Source: Silurus meridionalis (lineage: Eukaryota; Chordata; Actinopteri; Siluriformes; Siluridae). Taken from it: DNA of 64,000 bases. The position numbers and the translations under genes were made by a program. The stretch covers positions 17,667,356-17,731,355 of the forward strand of contig NC_060884.1 in NCBI RefSeq assembly GCF_014805685.1, written 5' to 3'. The notes beneath the pieces were generated by a model. It was not told where the DNA came from and made no database searches. It worked only from the letters and a program-made list of their open reading frames with translations. Shown here piece by piece: positions 1 through 13,083 of the stretch; the first letter of the stretch is position 1; each line of letters begins with the position of its first letter.

Positions 1-32
1 ACAATGGTCCCAGCATGCTGCTATAATAGGTC

Positions 33-38
33 TTTATT
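33..38 (-). terminator. Poly(A) signal of slc5a8-like
   Basis: AATAAA on the minus strand, about 235 nt after the stop codon. It implies a short 3'UTR of roughly 33-273, ending at or just beyond the window edge. Confidence 0.6.
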
Positions 39-273
39 GCATTAAAAAAATTCAAAACAAAATAATAAATAAACTGACTTTAGATTTTAACTCTAAAAAG
101 TTATGAAATATTACACATGCTATCAAAAAAGAAAGTTGTAATCAAGTGTTTGATTAAAAAGACCACTTTCTCATCTCCATGTCTGGACAGAATTAGTCCA
201 TTCAACCTGTAGCCAGTACTGTCATGTTTACAGTATCATGAGTATGCTATGAATTCGGTGACAAAAGAATGGT

Positions 274-2200
274 TTATAACTTGGTAATCTTGTCACTGTC
301 CTTCAGTTTCAGTTCGTGGTCAGTGAACTGAGGATTGTCCAAGCCATACAGATGCTCTGGTCCGGTCTTCTCAACCAAGTCAGGGTTCTGTTAAGAAATT
401 CAGAGAAGAAGAAATTGCAAATTTCATTTTAACTTCATAAGGTTTTACAGAGATGTCTGAAGTGGCTTTCAAATAATAACTTTAATAAACAGACACTTTA
501 GTTTGACATTCATAATTTCTTTTTGTTGTATGCTCCATATTAAAATGATTTATAATTTTACATCCAGCAAGAAGCTATGTGAACTTTAAATAGAGATTAG
601 GTCAAGGAGGTGTAGACTTTCTTCAAATTTCCTAATGACTAAAAAACAGTTTCAAGCAGAAATCTAAAATGATAGCAAATGGTACTACTATAAAAAAATA
701 AATTAAAAAAACATAACAGCCGGGTTTAAGCCAAATTTGAAACATGCAGTTAGCATGTTTTGATTTCCTTTGCTCTGGCCACCCAAACTGTGTCCCACCT
801 TCACTACTCCATTTAAAATGTCTTGGATCTTTCTTTAACATGCAAACACACCAACTACAAACTATGTTAACTATGTTATGCCTGAAAAAAAACTATTTTA
901 TACATTGCATTATAAAAAGTGAGAAGCTTTACCTCAGAGCGTGTTCTACTGCAGCTGAAGCAGAAAAGGTCTTTCTTCCGAACAAACATATCTGGGTTTA
1001 TCTTCTCCTGTTTACAGCCACCTGAAATGAAACAAAACATACAGAGTTCACAGTCAACTGCATTACTGACTGTTCAGAACCTCACAATAACAGAATCTCA
1101 CTATTATTTGTAGTAGTCATAGCATCTTACCTGTGATGGCACTTATAATTAGCCCAGTGCTCATGGTCACCAGCATGGCCACAGGGCAGAAGTATAGGTA
1201 GGACAAAGAGTACCAGGAATCTGCAATAGCTGGTCTCACAACACTGAATGATAAATAAGAGTTGTCATTGCACTTATTTATGCAAGGTCACTGCAAAAGA
1301 TAAATAAGGATGCTGCTGTTTTAGATTTATTACAGAATAAAAATAGACATTTATCTGTATCAGGCAAAAAGCAGGTCATGATTTTTCTAGTGGTGGGACG
1401 TAGATTATATAGAACCGGAAGAAAAACATTTCTTGCCTTGGCTCTGTGGTCAGTGGGGTCATAGGCCATGCTGTCACTGTAGTTGTTAGGTTTGTGTCTC
1501 CAGTCTTACATCCGTCCACACTGAGAGGAAGTGGGTTGGTCTTGTTAGGTAAAGGAGGGTACACCTGAGCACCTATGCCCACCCACAAGGTTATAATCAG
1601 ACCGAGTATTAATCCAGACAGGCTACCCTGAATACAAAGAGAGATGATGTAAACATTATACTCATTAAACAGTTCAAAATAGTTCAATAAGTCATGATCA
1701 TATTTCATGATACAAACATGACTAGGCAGCAATGAGATACTAAGTATACATAAGTTGCAATACTTTAGACATTACAAAATGAATATTGAGTATGTAAGTA
1801 AAGAAATATATTCGAAACATGTTTTGTAAGTCACAGAATGGAGTACTACACAAAGTGACTCACAATGGAATTAGCACAACGGAAGAACATGCCCAGCAGG
1901 AAAAGCCCCAGCAGAGGTCCACTGATCATTCCAAATACAGATAAGGCAGCCTGAGGGAGAAATTCAGAAAAAATCAAATAGCGTGTCATGACAAAGATCA
2001 TACAGCAGGGGGTGCTGTTTATCGTGAACAGTGCGGAACAGGAACGAACTATGGATTGGGTTCTCAGCGCCTTCATAAAAGTGATGGAAAGATCGGATCA
2101 GTTTAGTGACTTGGATCTTTGAATCTCGTTCGTCAAAATGAACAAATATTTTTTTGAATAATTGTGTTCATTTTGTTTATTTAATCACCTTCATAGTATG

Positions 2201-2258
<58 letters not shown>

Positions 2259-2410
2259 TCACGTGACAAAAGAACGAACGACTCAGACCAGAGGACTCAT
2301 GAGATGAACTCAATTCTGTCTCCTGTGTAAAGCACTGCATAGTGTATATGTTAACTGGAAAAAATGCAGGCCAGTGGTGATATGAGGTTGTAGCTGAAAA
2401 CACCTGAATT

Positions 2411-2490
<80 letters not shown>

Positions 2491-2669
2491 TCATCTTGTA
2501 CAATGTGATTAAATATAGAATTTCCAGTGTTTTACCTGCAATATACTTCCCATCAAAGAGGCAACTGCTGCCATAGCAATACAGAAAGCCCCAAAGAAAA
2601 CACCTAGAAATTTAAATGAAATTGGTAAATCATTAATGCAAGCAACACAAAAGCTTAGAGAATGGATTA

Positions 2670-2719
<50 letters not shown>

Positions 2720-5262
2720 TATTATTAAATAAATCCATCAGAGATGGTTTCTCTTAGCTTAAGCTTCCATTCTGACAAACATAGCAGAATATTGTTTGTT
2801 AATGGTGGTTCATACTTTCATTCATATGTGGCAGGCCAAGTCCTACATTAAAATTAATATTCCCTGTAACTAAAGGTACCATGCTTGTAAATTTGGATTA
2901 CTAACATGGCTATATCTGGATGAAACGTTGTAAAGGCTAAGCCTAAAGGTGCAGTTAGTTCGTACCTTGTTTAGCACTTGTGTTAAACTTACACAAGCTG
3001 AGAAAAAGCAAAATGCAGTAATGACATGGTTTCTGGGATAAACATTCTAGGACATATTTGTTTAGAATTCCTGCTCTCTGTTATGTTAAGGTGGAGATAA
3101 ATGAAAGGATCCTGTTTACTCGCTGCTAATTATATACTCTGTGCAAACATACTAATGTTCTCTGATGTTCTTTTTTGTTTGTACTCTTTTTTTCTTCTAA
3201 CACAGCTTTATATTTCCACACTTTTTTCAACAATGGTCCATGTTTTTTTCTTCTTCTTTAATCAGTCACTGTTTGGAATCCACTTTTTATTTCAGGTAAT
3301 AATAAAATTTACTCTGATAGTAGGAACAGTCTTCTACTATGAATTACATTTTACAATCATTAAATACAATCAATAAATTTTTTATCCATTTCAAGATAAC
3401 AAAATGACTGTGTGATTTATTGCCTTGATTCTAAATATGATGCAACTGCCAATCAAAACTGTAATAAAAACTTACTCATGCCCATGTTAAGCCATGACAG
3501 CTGCTTTTCACTCAGATTGGGCCACAAAGGTTTTACAAAGTCTTCCACTGTGACAGCCACAAGAGCATTAATGCTGGATGAAACCGTACTGCAATAATAA
3601 TAAACTGGTTAGCTAGTGACCAAAACCATTTAAAGCGCAACATTTTTACACCAAATGTATTGTTTAAATGGTGTCTGAATGGAGATGCTTTTTCCCTCAC
3701 CTTAAAGTTCCACTGTATGCAGCTGCTACAAATAATCCAGGAAGGCCTGGAAATTCTGCTAATATGTCCATAACTAAATACGGCAGAAGCTAAACATACA
3801 CACACACATATATAAATACAGGGTCATTTATTGGGAACCAGTTAACCTCCTGTTTTTATCACTATACTTTTGTGAGCTTCACCTGGTCTGAAGAATTAAC
3901 ATCTTTGTTAGTAAGAGGATCACAGTCTTTATAGATAGAGTACATGGTGAGGCCCGAAAACATTGCCAGGCTCACAGTAACCCACAATCCCACCATATTT
4001 ACATACAGAGACCTGCATATAACAATAGAAACAGAATAAATAAGAGATATGAGACCTGAGAATTCCACTAATTTACCATTGATATTTGTTAGTTAAAATT
4101 GGATGAATGCATATTGCATACTCACATTTTGGCATGGGTCATACTTTTACAGGAGATATAGCGCTGCACTTGTGATTGGTTAATGGCATACATTGACACC
4201 CACATCAGACTGCCCCCGACAACTATGGTCCAAAAACTGTGCCGTCTAAGAGGATCTGGATCGAAACTAGAGAGATAGTGGGATAGTTAATATTTGGGCA
4301 CCCAGAAAAACAACCAAATTGTTAGAAGATATGCACCCAGGTGTTTTATTCAATAAAACGACCGTCACTGTGTGACAAGCTAACCCTGTCTCTGGTTAAT
4401 TTATAACACTTCTCAATCCAATGGATTACCTAAACGTGTCTAAGCGTCCACCATTGTAGTTATCCATCCAGATTTTTCCCAGGCCTCCCTGAATCACGGC
4501 CCCACGAGCGATAACTGCTATAAACCCAGCCAGCATAATGACCATCTGGAACACATCTGTCCATATGACTGCTTTCAGACCTCCCTGTTAGGAAGATCAG
4601 AGTGCTGTATGTTACTAAGCCATGTTACACACATCGAACAGCAATCAATTCATTTACCATAAAGTGCACTTTCATATTTCAGTCACGGATAACAAATAGC
4701 ATGAATCCGTCACACATCAATACATCTTCAATGCTTTTACAGTTAACATGAGAGATAAGGAAAATCATTTAAAGATGTTTGGATAGAAACATGTAAATAC
4801 ATGCCTGGTTTGTCTTTCGATTCAACTAACATTGGAAAGAGAGTTCAAGCTGAAGTAATCCTGACTATATATGCATAACTAGCTTTTTTTTTCCAGACCA
4901 CATATGAGTACAATGACATTTTTTTAGGTCCTATGATTCAGATGTTGAAATAGGTAACCAGCTTGTGCTTAAGAAAGACTTTGTAGTACTTTAACTGGTT
5001 CTGTTTATCTATAAAAACCACACATACTGGCAACAATGAACTGTTCATACTGGATGTTATGTTTAAGACATTCTGTATCTTTAATAGTAAGCACAAGGGC
5101 AGCTGATTAAATCATGCAGAATAGTTTCTGTCATAGTTTCGGGCCATTAAAATGTGTGTAAAGTGTAAAGAATGAATAAACCATAAGCGATGCTCACTGA
5201 AATAAAGTGCTCTCAAACGTCCCAGATTCTTTGTATGCTAACATCTTTGAAGTTTGTAAATT

Positions 5263-5311
<49 letters not shown>

Positions 5312-7024
5312 GGTTGTACATGCAAATGACTGCACCTTGTGCTCATTAAAGACTATGTTGTGCACTCTCTGTTCTGTTGCTTTCGCACTATCAGTTCAAG
5401 ATTCTCTAGAAGTGCTGTAAGCTTCCTCATTAAGTGCTGTTTGAAGCTTTGCTTTGATTTCCATAATTAATTGTAAAATACGTCAATCTAAAGGTTTACA
5501 TAACACAGTATTACATAGTACCAAGTGTTAATATTTAAACATTTTTATAAATATATATGAACCAATGAGCACAGTCTGTTACATCAAATATATGTAATAT
5601 CTGTGGGTCCCTATTCCTGAGAATAAGTAACATGTTACTGACCAGGGTACAGTATATGATGCAGACAATGCCTGTAGCCACCAGCACTCCCCAAAGGTCC
5701 AGGCCAGTAACTACAATACAAGCAAAGAGCACTTTAGGAAACATTCTTTGTATCATAATCTCGAGATCCATTTAGAATGGATGGATTAGACTTAATATTT
5801 TCATTTTTATATTACAAGAGTTGTTTTTTTTTACTATGTGAGAATTTTTGATATATAGCAAATCGAATACTTGATATATCCGACACATGGACTTTGTATT
5901 TCTCTGTAGATAAACACCTGTTAATAACAGCAATGATGTATTTATCTTTTGGCATGGGTATCATTCCTGATAGATGTGAAAGAGAGAGTGTTGACATTAT
6001 TTAAACTAATGATAATTCTTTTTTTTTGCCTATTTGATAATATTGCGACAACAGGACTTACTCTGATTGAGGGCAAGCGCTGGGGCATAGATAACCATAC
6101 CTGTGTACAAAACCTTTTAGACAGAGGGAAAGACATTAGATAATTAGCCATTGACCTGTTGGTTTTTCATTCCAGACCATTTTATGACTATATGCATTAC
6201 TTCGAATATTAGTGCATCAGGCAATTACATGGTGGAAAAACAAAGTGCGCACATGGCTTTTTTTCCACTGCAATACAAAGACAATTAGGTTCTGTAAAAT
6301 GTATGAAAATGTTTGCCATAAATAAATGAAAACTCAGCTCACTGTCTGGACTATGTACATAGATGTTCCGATCACTCGAATAACCTTATTGAAGCGCAGC
6401 TCCAAGTACTGAAAAAGAAAAAGGTTTTTAAAGCATTAATAAAGACAATCACATTTCTCACACAGATTTCTTTATTATTATTATTAATTGGTCTTGCTAC
6501 TCATCATACACTAAAGTAATTTCTATATTCTTTTAATAGCTATTTTATTACTCTCTATTTTCCCTTGTCCCAAAGGGGGTTAAATTAATAGCACTTGTGG
6601 CTTTACCACCTCTAAAGCATTTTGACTGTGTGTTCACTTGTGAATTGTGTTTGTCCAGCTCTCTTACCTCGTATGTACTGGTGATGCCGAGGCGATAGAA
6701 CAGAGGCACAAAGATCTCTGCAGTGATGGTGGACATGATGGCGTAGGAGAAGGCGAAGAGCCAAAATGCTGTGCCATATTTGTATGCCTCCGCAGGAGTA
6801 CCAATTACTGTGATCCCAGACATGAAACTGGCTGTGAGGGACATGGCTACTGGCACTGCTGTCATCTGCCGTCCACCCAGCAAGAATTCCTCACTGCTGT
6901 TTTCCTTGCGGCTTCGGAAAGCTTGAAAGAGCCCAATGCCAGCAGCTCCCAAGACCATCCCAGCAAACACCACATAGTCCCAGACTGAGAACGTAGCTGT
7001 TGGACCTCCATCACCAGCCATCAT
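274..7024 (-). CDS. slc5a8l: Sodium-coupled monocarboxylate transporter, SLC5A8-like
   Basis: Multi-pass plasma-membrane symporter of the SSS/SLC5 family; family members import lactate, butyrate and other short monocarboxylates with Na+. Fifteen coding exons join in frame: 6668-7024, 6343-6408, 6062-6113, 5643-5710, 4430-4584, 4126-4266, 3883-4012, 3701-3789, 3476-3588, 2536-2603, 1864-1950, 1437-1627, 1131-1243, 933-1021, 274-387. The total is 1833 nt or 610 aa, which I recall as the length of human SLC5A8. Family stretches seen include WDYVVFAG near the N-terminus, [37 protein letters not shown] and [12 protein letters not shown]. Sequons N470-K-T and N488-L-T lie in the predicted late extracellular loop. 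The C-terminus ITKL fits a class I PDZ ligand. Two Met codons open the ORF (7022-7024 and 7019-7021). The intron after 1437 uses a GC donor. SLC5A12 is the main alternative, but the N-terminus and tail favour SLC5A8. Confidence 0.93.
2206..2255. repeat. (TA)n microsatellite
   Basis: Uninterrupted TA dinucleotide tract in an intron of the slc5a8-like gene. Confidence 0.95.
2416..2488. repeat. (TA)n(GA)n compound microsatellite
   Basis: TA tract passing directly into a GA tract, in the same intron as the TA repeat 160 bp away. Confidence 0.95.
2669..2727. repeat. (ATT)n microsatellite
   Basis: ATT trinucleotide tract with two CAT interruptions, intronic. Confidence 0.9.
5265..5307. repeat. 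(GT)n microsatellite
   Basis: GT tract in the roughly 1.06-kb intron between coding exons 4 and 5 of the slc5a8-like gene. Confidence 0.95.
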
Positions 7025-7483
7025 TCGTAATAATAAAACAACAAAGACAAGAGCTCACTCCACTGTCAAAAATTCAAACTGCCTGGTTTTATCCTTCTAT
7101 AGACAATCTGAGTGTTACAGATGTTACAGATTTACCAGACGTTTTTTTGTTGGTCTGTTATAAAGTTAGCTTTTAATAGAGATCTTCAGATCTCAAAATC
7201 CATGCAATAAAGACATCTGTAAAGTAAAGTAATTCCTTTTTCAGTGATTGCAGGGTGGTGTTCCTCTCTGGATTAGTTAGACTCTCTTTTTGGAGTTAAT
7301 GTATTTAAAGCTGCTCCTTACACTCCTGTAGAGGAAAATAGCAGGTAGCTGTTTCACTCTGAATAACTGATAGGAGGTAGCATGCTGTCTTTCAGGAGAA
7401 ACTACAAAAAATGTGAGTTAATGTTCATTAAAAAAACGAAGATGTCCTTGCCACACACTGCGCTGTTCGATTGTTAAACAGAG

Positions 7484-7491
7484 CTTTTATA
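7484..7491 (-). promoter_or_regulatory. Candidate TATA box of slc5a8-like
   Basis: TATAAAAG on the minus strand, 460 bp upstream of the start codon. If used, transcription would start near 7455, with either a roughly 430-nt leader or a short intron before the ATG. A weaker TTTAAATA-type site lies near 7300. Neither is proven. Confidence 0.4.
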
Positions 7492-7807
7492 ACCAGGGTC
7501 ATAAAGTGGGTTTGTTTGACGTAGAGGACACTGAGAATGTACCAAGCTCAGCGCAATGTTCAAATGATAACATATTTTTGTGGTTGATAAGCCAGACTGT
7601 TCTTTTTCTTAACCACAAAAATGCTGAATATTAATTCTGTCTGACTAAAACTGACAAAACAAAATGTTTAGTTCAGCACCTCATACTGTTTTTATTAATT
7701 AGTCATAGACTATAAACAGTTATATGAAGTGGATACAGTGGCTGTTGATTATTGTTTCCATGATCAACATGTGAAAATATTTATTTTTTACAGTAATTAC
7801 AGCATGG

Positions 7808-7913
7808 TAGGCACCCTTATCCAGAGCAACTTACATTTATCTCATTTATACAACTGAGCAGTTAAGGGTAGTTGTTCAAGGACCATCCAGTGGCAGCTTG
7901 GTGGTGATAGGAT
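7808..7913 (-). mobile_element. Truncated tRNA-derived SINE, inverted
   Basis: The text reads as the reverse of the teleost SINE body also present at 53645-53802: a 'gcacccttatccagagcaac' segment, then 'aactgagcagttaaggg', then 'cagtggcagcttggtggtg'. The tRNA-like head is lost, so this is a 5'-truncated or decayed copy. Confidence 0.65.
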
Positions 7914-8346
7914 TTTTTTTCACTACCAAAATACCAACATATGAGCTATATTCCCAATACTCTATTCTTCCCAATATTCTTTATCAGGACATATAAAAAG
8001 AAAAACAGGGACACAGTGACAGCCACACAAACCTTCCTTGTCAATGATTCATTCCTACACAGGGATAGGAGGCATATTTGAACTACTGTGCAATTAATTC
8101 TGCGCACATTCCTTCAAAAATATCTAATTTTGAACACATATTAAACATTTTATGCTGCTTAGAAATGTGGTTAAGCTACAAGTTGGTAACTGAATTGCTC
8201 ACTAGGTGTATATTTTAAATTTCTTAGAAGTGAAGCATTTACATACTATATTTAACCCTGAAGTGAATTCCTTGAACAGTTAATGACTCATGACCTCATC
8301 TCCCTCATTTACTCTCTCATTTACAATGCATTCCTTATTTTCAGTT

Positions 8347-8455
<109 letters not shown>

Positions 8456-9444
8456 TAACAGATTTTTCTGAAGTGAAAAATTTTAGCTAGAAACTCACAC
8501 CAAACAAGTCAAAGTTTATGATAATGATTAAAATGTCTGATGTAAAATTAACACTCACACATCTATCACTTGTTTTGGTGTACAGTAGTTTCCAAAAATA
8601 TCTTTTGGGTTTTTTTTCCTTAAAAGATAAGTCATTATTTTCTGAACCCAATGTGGTCTATCAAATCCTGATAACAAGCTTATAAAGTAATCTGGGATAG
8701 AGCAGGAAGACATCTACACTGTTGTTCTGATCAATGATTCGTTCTTAAGACCAATAAAAGCTTAATATTTCACTATTTTGGGCTTGGCCAATACTTTTGC
8801 CTAGGAGTTTATATCTGAAACCACTTTTTAATTAGTTTTACTTTATACAATTAAAGAAATTGTTTAGCAATGGCCTTTTAGCAATGGCTGTATGCAAAAT
8901 ATAAAGTAAACTGTTAGTATATCAGCAATAAATTCTTGTTTTGATCATGTAAATGTTGGTGTACTTCAATTTATTGTGTAAGACCAACAGCAACCGGACT
9001 TCTACCAAACAAAGGCTGTAGACACAAATTATTTCATTAGATCTCATTAATGTAACTATTAGACTTTAATATATTTCAAAAAAATTTAAAATATTTCATT
9101 GTGAGGTGACTTATTTCTCATTTAATTGAGTATGCATTCGGCTAATGTATGTTCAGGCTGCCATAACAGGCTCTAATGATTACAGGGAATAATTACATCA
9201 TGACCAAGCTCTATTACTATAATTAAAATTGAAGGCCAGTTCTGACTGGGAAACAGCTGTTCCTTTTAGTTGCTCTTTAAATTTGAGCCTAGCAACAAGC
9301 ACCAGCAGGCCTTTAGTATGGTCTAGCGATGTGCATGGTGAATGCAGCTAATATGAGGATGAGGCCATGTTTTTATGAATGATGCACTATGGTGATTTTC
9401 AGATAAGGAGACAGTGGGATTAGGTTGGATAAAAAGGTGAACAA

Positions 9445-9451
9445 TATAAAA
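9445..9451 (+). promoter_or_regulatory. tshb: TATA box of tshb
   Basis: TATAAAA about 30 bp upstream of a short putative noncoding exon (about 9475-9499) that ends at a consensus donor CAG|GTAAGA. A small noncoding exon 1 is also the layout of mammalian TSHB. Confidence 0.8.
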
Positions 9452-9474
9452 GCAGAATCATCACAGAATTTACA

Positions 9475-9499
9475 GTAGTCTGGCTGCCAGGGTGCTCAG
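9475..9499 (+). other. tshb: tshb noncoding exon 1
   Basis: The 5' end is inferred from TATA spacing. The 3' end is the donor CAG|GTAAGA at 9499/9500. It would splice to the acceptor at 9830-9831, 13 nt before the start codon. Confidence 0.65.
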
Positions 9500-9672
9500 G
9501 TAAGAAAGATTCTTTAAGGTATGCTTCTGGTTTTGTTCATTATTTTCCTGGACTTAATTAAACAATATAACGGATTTGTAGTTTAAGAACTTTGTATTTA
9601 GAAATTAGAACAAAAGTAGATTTAAGAACTGAAACACTCCAGCAATGCCATTCAATATGTTCATTTGCAGTA

Positions 9673-9721
9673 ATAAGATAAGATAAGATAAACCTTTATT
9701 CATCCCACAGTGGGGAAATTT
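9673..9721 (-). mobile_element. Retroelement 3' tail fragment in tshb intron 1
   Basis: An AAGAT-type pentamer run followed by 'aacctttattcatcccacag' and 'tggggaaattt'. This is a recurrent teleost repeat that resembles the 3' end and pentamer tail of a non-LTR retrotransposon on the opposite strand. Only about 50 bp remain, so the family is uncertain. Confidence 0.5.
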
Positions 9722-9844
9722 CTTAATATATACCTGTTAAAGGAATATGCACCTTATATACTGCCCCTTTTTTAAAAGTTGACAGTATGGACAGTAAACA
9801 TTATTGCATTTGTGTTGTTTTCTGATTTTAGCTTGTCCAGAGAC

Positions 9845-11075
9845 ATGATGTTTGCTGCAGTGTTAGTTGCTGGAATTCTAGGCCTTCTTGTTGGAACAGC
9901 TGTACCTATGTGTGTCCCGACAGAATACACTCTCTATGTTGAAAAGCAAGAGTGTGACTACTGTGTGGCCATCAACACCACAATGTGCATGGGTTTCTGT
10001 TTTTCCAGGGTAAGACACCTGTTGTTTAGAGCAAGTTTGTAAACTAATGTGAGCGCTTATCAGTAAATGCTAGGTCTTCTCTGGCATAAGTAGAGGCTTG
10101 TAGAGTTCCCAGAAACATGATGATGTTACAAAAAATGTTAAAACTTGATGCGATCCTGTTGTGCTGCAAGAAAATATATAAACAAAATATTGCTGAGCCA
10201 AAGAAATCAAGACCGAGCAGGTTCTTGATTTTTCTTTCTACAATTGTATTTTCATTTCGCCGTAAGTAACCTAAAAACAGCAACTTTAAATAGCAATATT
10301 TAAAGTTTAATATTTAATGAAAATTAGTCTTTTGCAGGCTTTCTATAAAATCTAAATGTTTGTATATTACATTATTTCGTTTGGTTTTGGTGAGTTATAT
10401 CTACCACTGACAACATGAAACTACAAATCAGTGATAATAAATAAGTCCAGTGAGCATAAGGTGACACCTTTCATCAGACTGAAAAATGCGTTCATTTTTC
10501 AAAAGCACTGTGTGAGACTTCATAAGAAAAACTGCTTATCAGTAAGAGAAATGCACACTTTACACAAGCACAGACTTGCACCGTTATCTAGAAAAAAATG
10601 TGTGCAATTCACAAAAAGATCCTTGTAAAAGATAATTTTTCCTTGTAATTTCTGTGAAAAACTAATACTGCTTAACCTAAGCCTTGCATAATATACAATT
10701 GTTTGTGCTGCATTGCTAAATAAGAACCATTTCTATTATTTTATTTTTATTTTTATTTTGTGATGCACTTCTGTTTATGTCTTTTACATGTTATGCATCT
10801 CTTAGGACAGTAACCTGAAGGAATTAGTGGGACCGCGTTTTCTAGTTCAGAGGAGCTGTACCTATCAGGATGTGGAGTATCGTACAGCAGTTTTGCCCGG
10901 CTGTGGTCTTCATACTGATTCTCACTTCACCTACCCAATTGCTCTTACCTGCCATTGCAGCATGTGTAACACACGCACTGATGAGTGTGCTCATAAAAGC
11001 AGATTCAGTGCGGCCAAGTGTTCCAAACCCGTCCAACATTTGTATCCCTATCCCTGGCAGAGTGACTATATATAA
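9845..11075 (+). CDS. tshb: Thyroid-stimulating hormone beta subunit precursor
   Basis: Secreted pituitary glycoprotein-hormone subunit; it pairs with the common alpha subunit and acts on the thyroid TSH receptor. Coding exons 9845-10009 and 10806-11075 give 144 aa. A hydrophobic signal peptide covers about residues 1-19. The mature part has the 12 family cysteines (C23, 37, 40, 48, 52, 73, 88, 104, 106, 109, 116, 127), a cystine-knot hormone. The C-x-G-x-C motif appears as CMGFC (48-52), and the conserved sequon N44-T-T precedes it. CVPTEYTLYVE, SCTY and YPIALTC match the TSH beta pattern. The donor AGG|GTAAG at 10009 and the acceptor TTAG at 10805 put the intron at the family's usual place. 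Two adjacent ATGs open the frame; the first is chosen. LH or FSH beta is excluded by the CVPTEYTLYVE and YPIALTC blocks. Confidence 0.96.
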
Positions 11076-11163
11076 CCCAGCTTCAGTGATAGTTTTCATA
11101 ACAGCTACATTTTAGAGTCAGTTTGGAGACATGAAGCGTTTTTTTGACGCGATTTGCACATAT

Positions 11164-11189
11164 AATAAAAAAAAATGACACGTAATAAA
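11164..11189 (+). terminator. tshb: tshb poly(A) signals
   Basis: Two AATAAA hexamers at 11164-11169 and 11184-11189, about 90-110 nt after the stop codon. They predict a short 3'UTR. Confidence 0.7.
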
Positions 11190-11590
11190 AACGTGTCTGC
11201 AGTCAACAGTGAATCAACTGTTTTGTTTGCTCAGCTGCTAAAATTTTATGAGCAGTGGTATTCCATGATAGGCCTTCATATGGTCAACAATCTGGTCATC
11301 CTAAAAAATTGTGTTTGTTTATTAGCATTAAGACCAGGAAGCTTCTGTAAGGCATGTGTCATTGCCTTTGAGTATGAAGGTAAAACAATAACTACAAGTA
11401 TGAAACCAGGTCAATGCTTAAAATAGAGCTTGCTAATCTCAGTAGAAAAGTGGTAACACTGTTACTGTAAGTAATCCAAAGCCAGTTACATGCTACATTG
11501 CCATGCTGGCACATGTTTGTATTGGACTAAACTGATGCAAAAAAAAAAAAAAAATCTTTATTGAGGTTGTTACAAAAAGGCAAATCATAC

Positions 11591-12354
<764 letters not shown>

Positions 12355-12995
12355 TATATATTGGAGGAAATCCAACTAAAATGAAGTTCAAATCAAATAA
12401 CACCAAACATAGTAAATAATTTAAAGTTTATTTATTTAATTTTAACAATAACAAAGTTTGCTTAATGATAATAAACAATTGCTATTAGGCAAATAAACTA
12501 TTTCTTGTAGGTTTCATGTTTCCATTACTTCTGATGAACAGTGAACAGCAGTTTTGTTTCTAAATATAATTGGTGGCATTTTGCTTAGTAATTTGTACAG
12601 TATTATATTTTACATGAAATTATAAATGAAGATACAGGAATGTCAGTGAGTGTGTGAGCTTAATAAAAAGAGAGACTGCAACTTTAAAATGACGTTCAGT
12701 GGCACTCTAAATGGCTGCTGCTGTCGCCCCCTGTGGAAAAAGAATGCAGTCAAGATGGTGCTAGAATGTACCGCAGACAAGTAAGGACAAGAAAATAATA
12801 ATGGGGTTTAGACTTTAGTTTGCCCAGACATGAACGCTATCAGGTCTGAGCAAAGAGGAGCTTCGCCTCGACTTCTCCGGAATGACATAAACGCGGAATG
12901 CTGCGAGAAACTCCTATGATTCAGTTGCAGGTCACGGGCTTCAAGGCACGTGCTAAATAGAGTTGGGAAACGAAATTCCATCATTGTCTGTCACT

Positions 12996-13036
12996 GATTG
13001 GTGGACTGGTCTCCATAACAACAAAACCCCGCCCTC
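12996..13036. promoter_or_regulatory. CCAAT / X-box / GC-box cluster
   Basis: GATTGG (inverted CCAAT) at 12996-13001, GTCTCCATAACAAC (close to the RFX X-box) at 13009-13022, and CCCCGCCC at 13027-13034 sit within 41 bp. No gene was recognised next to it. Confidence 0.4.
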
Positions 13037-13041
13037 TTAAT

Positions 13042-13083
13042 TTTGTGACAGAACTCTGTTACTTTGTGACAGAACTCTGTTAC
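13042..13083. repeat. 21-bp perfect tandem duplication
   Basis: The 21-bp unit beginning 'tttgtgacagaactctgt' occurs twice without a spacer, immediately beside the promoter-like cluster. Confidence 0.9.

Noticed and set aside
6062..6100. Shorter version of slc5a8-like exon 3, with the acceptor at ACACAG
   Set aside because: It breaks the frame with exon 2 and drops VLYT; the acceptor 13 nt upstream (exon start 6113) restores both.
12754..12785. Possible first coding exon on the plus strand (ATGGTGCTAGAATG... followed by a donor-like AAGTAAGG)
   Set aside because: Only eight or nine codons and no matching downstream exon.
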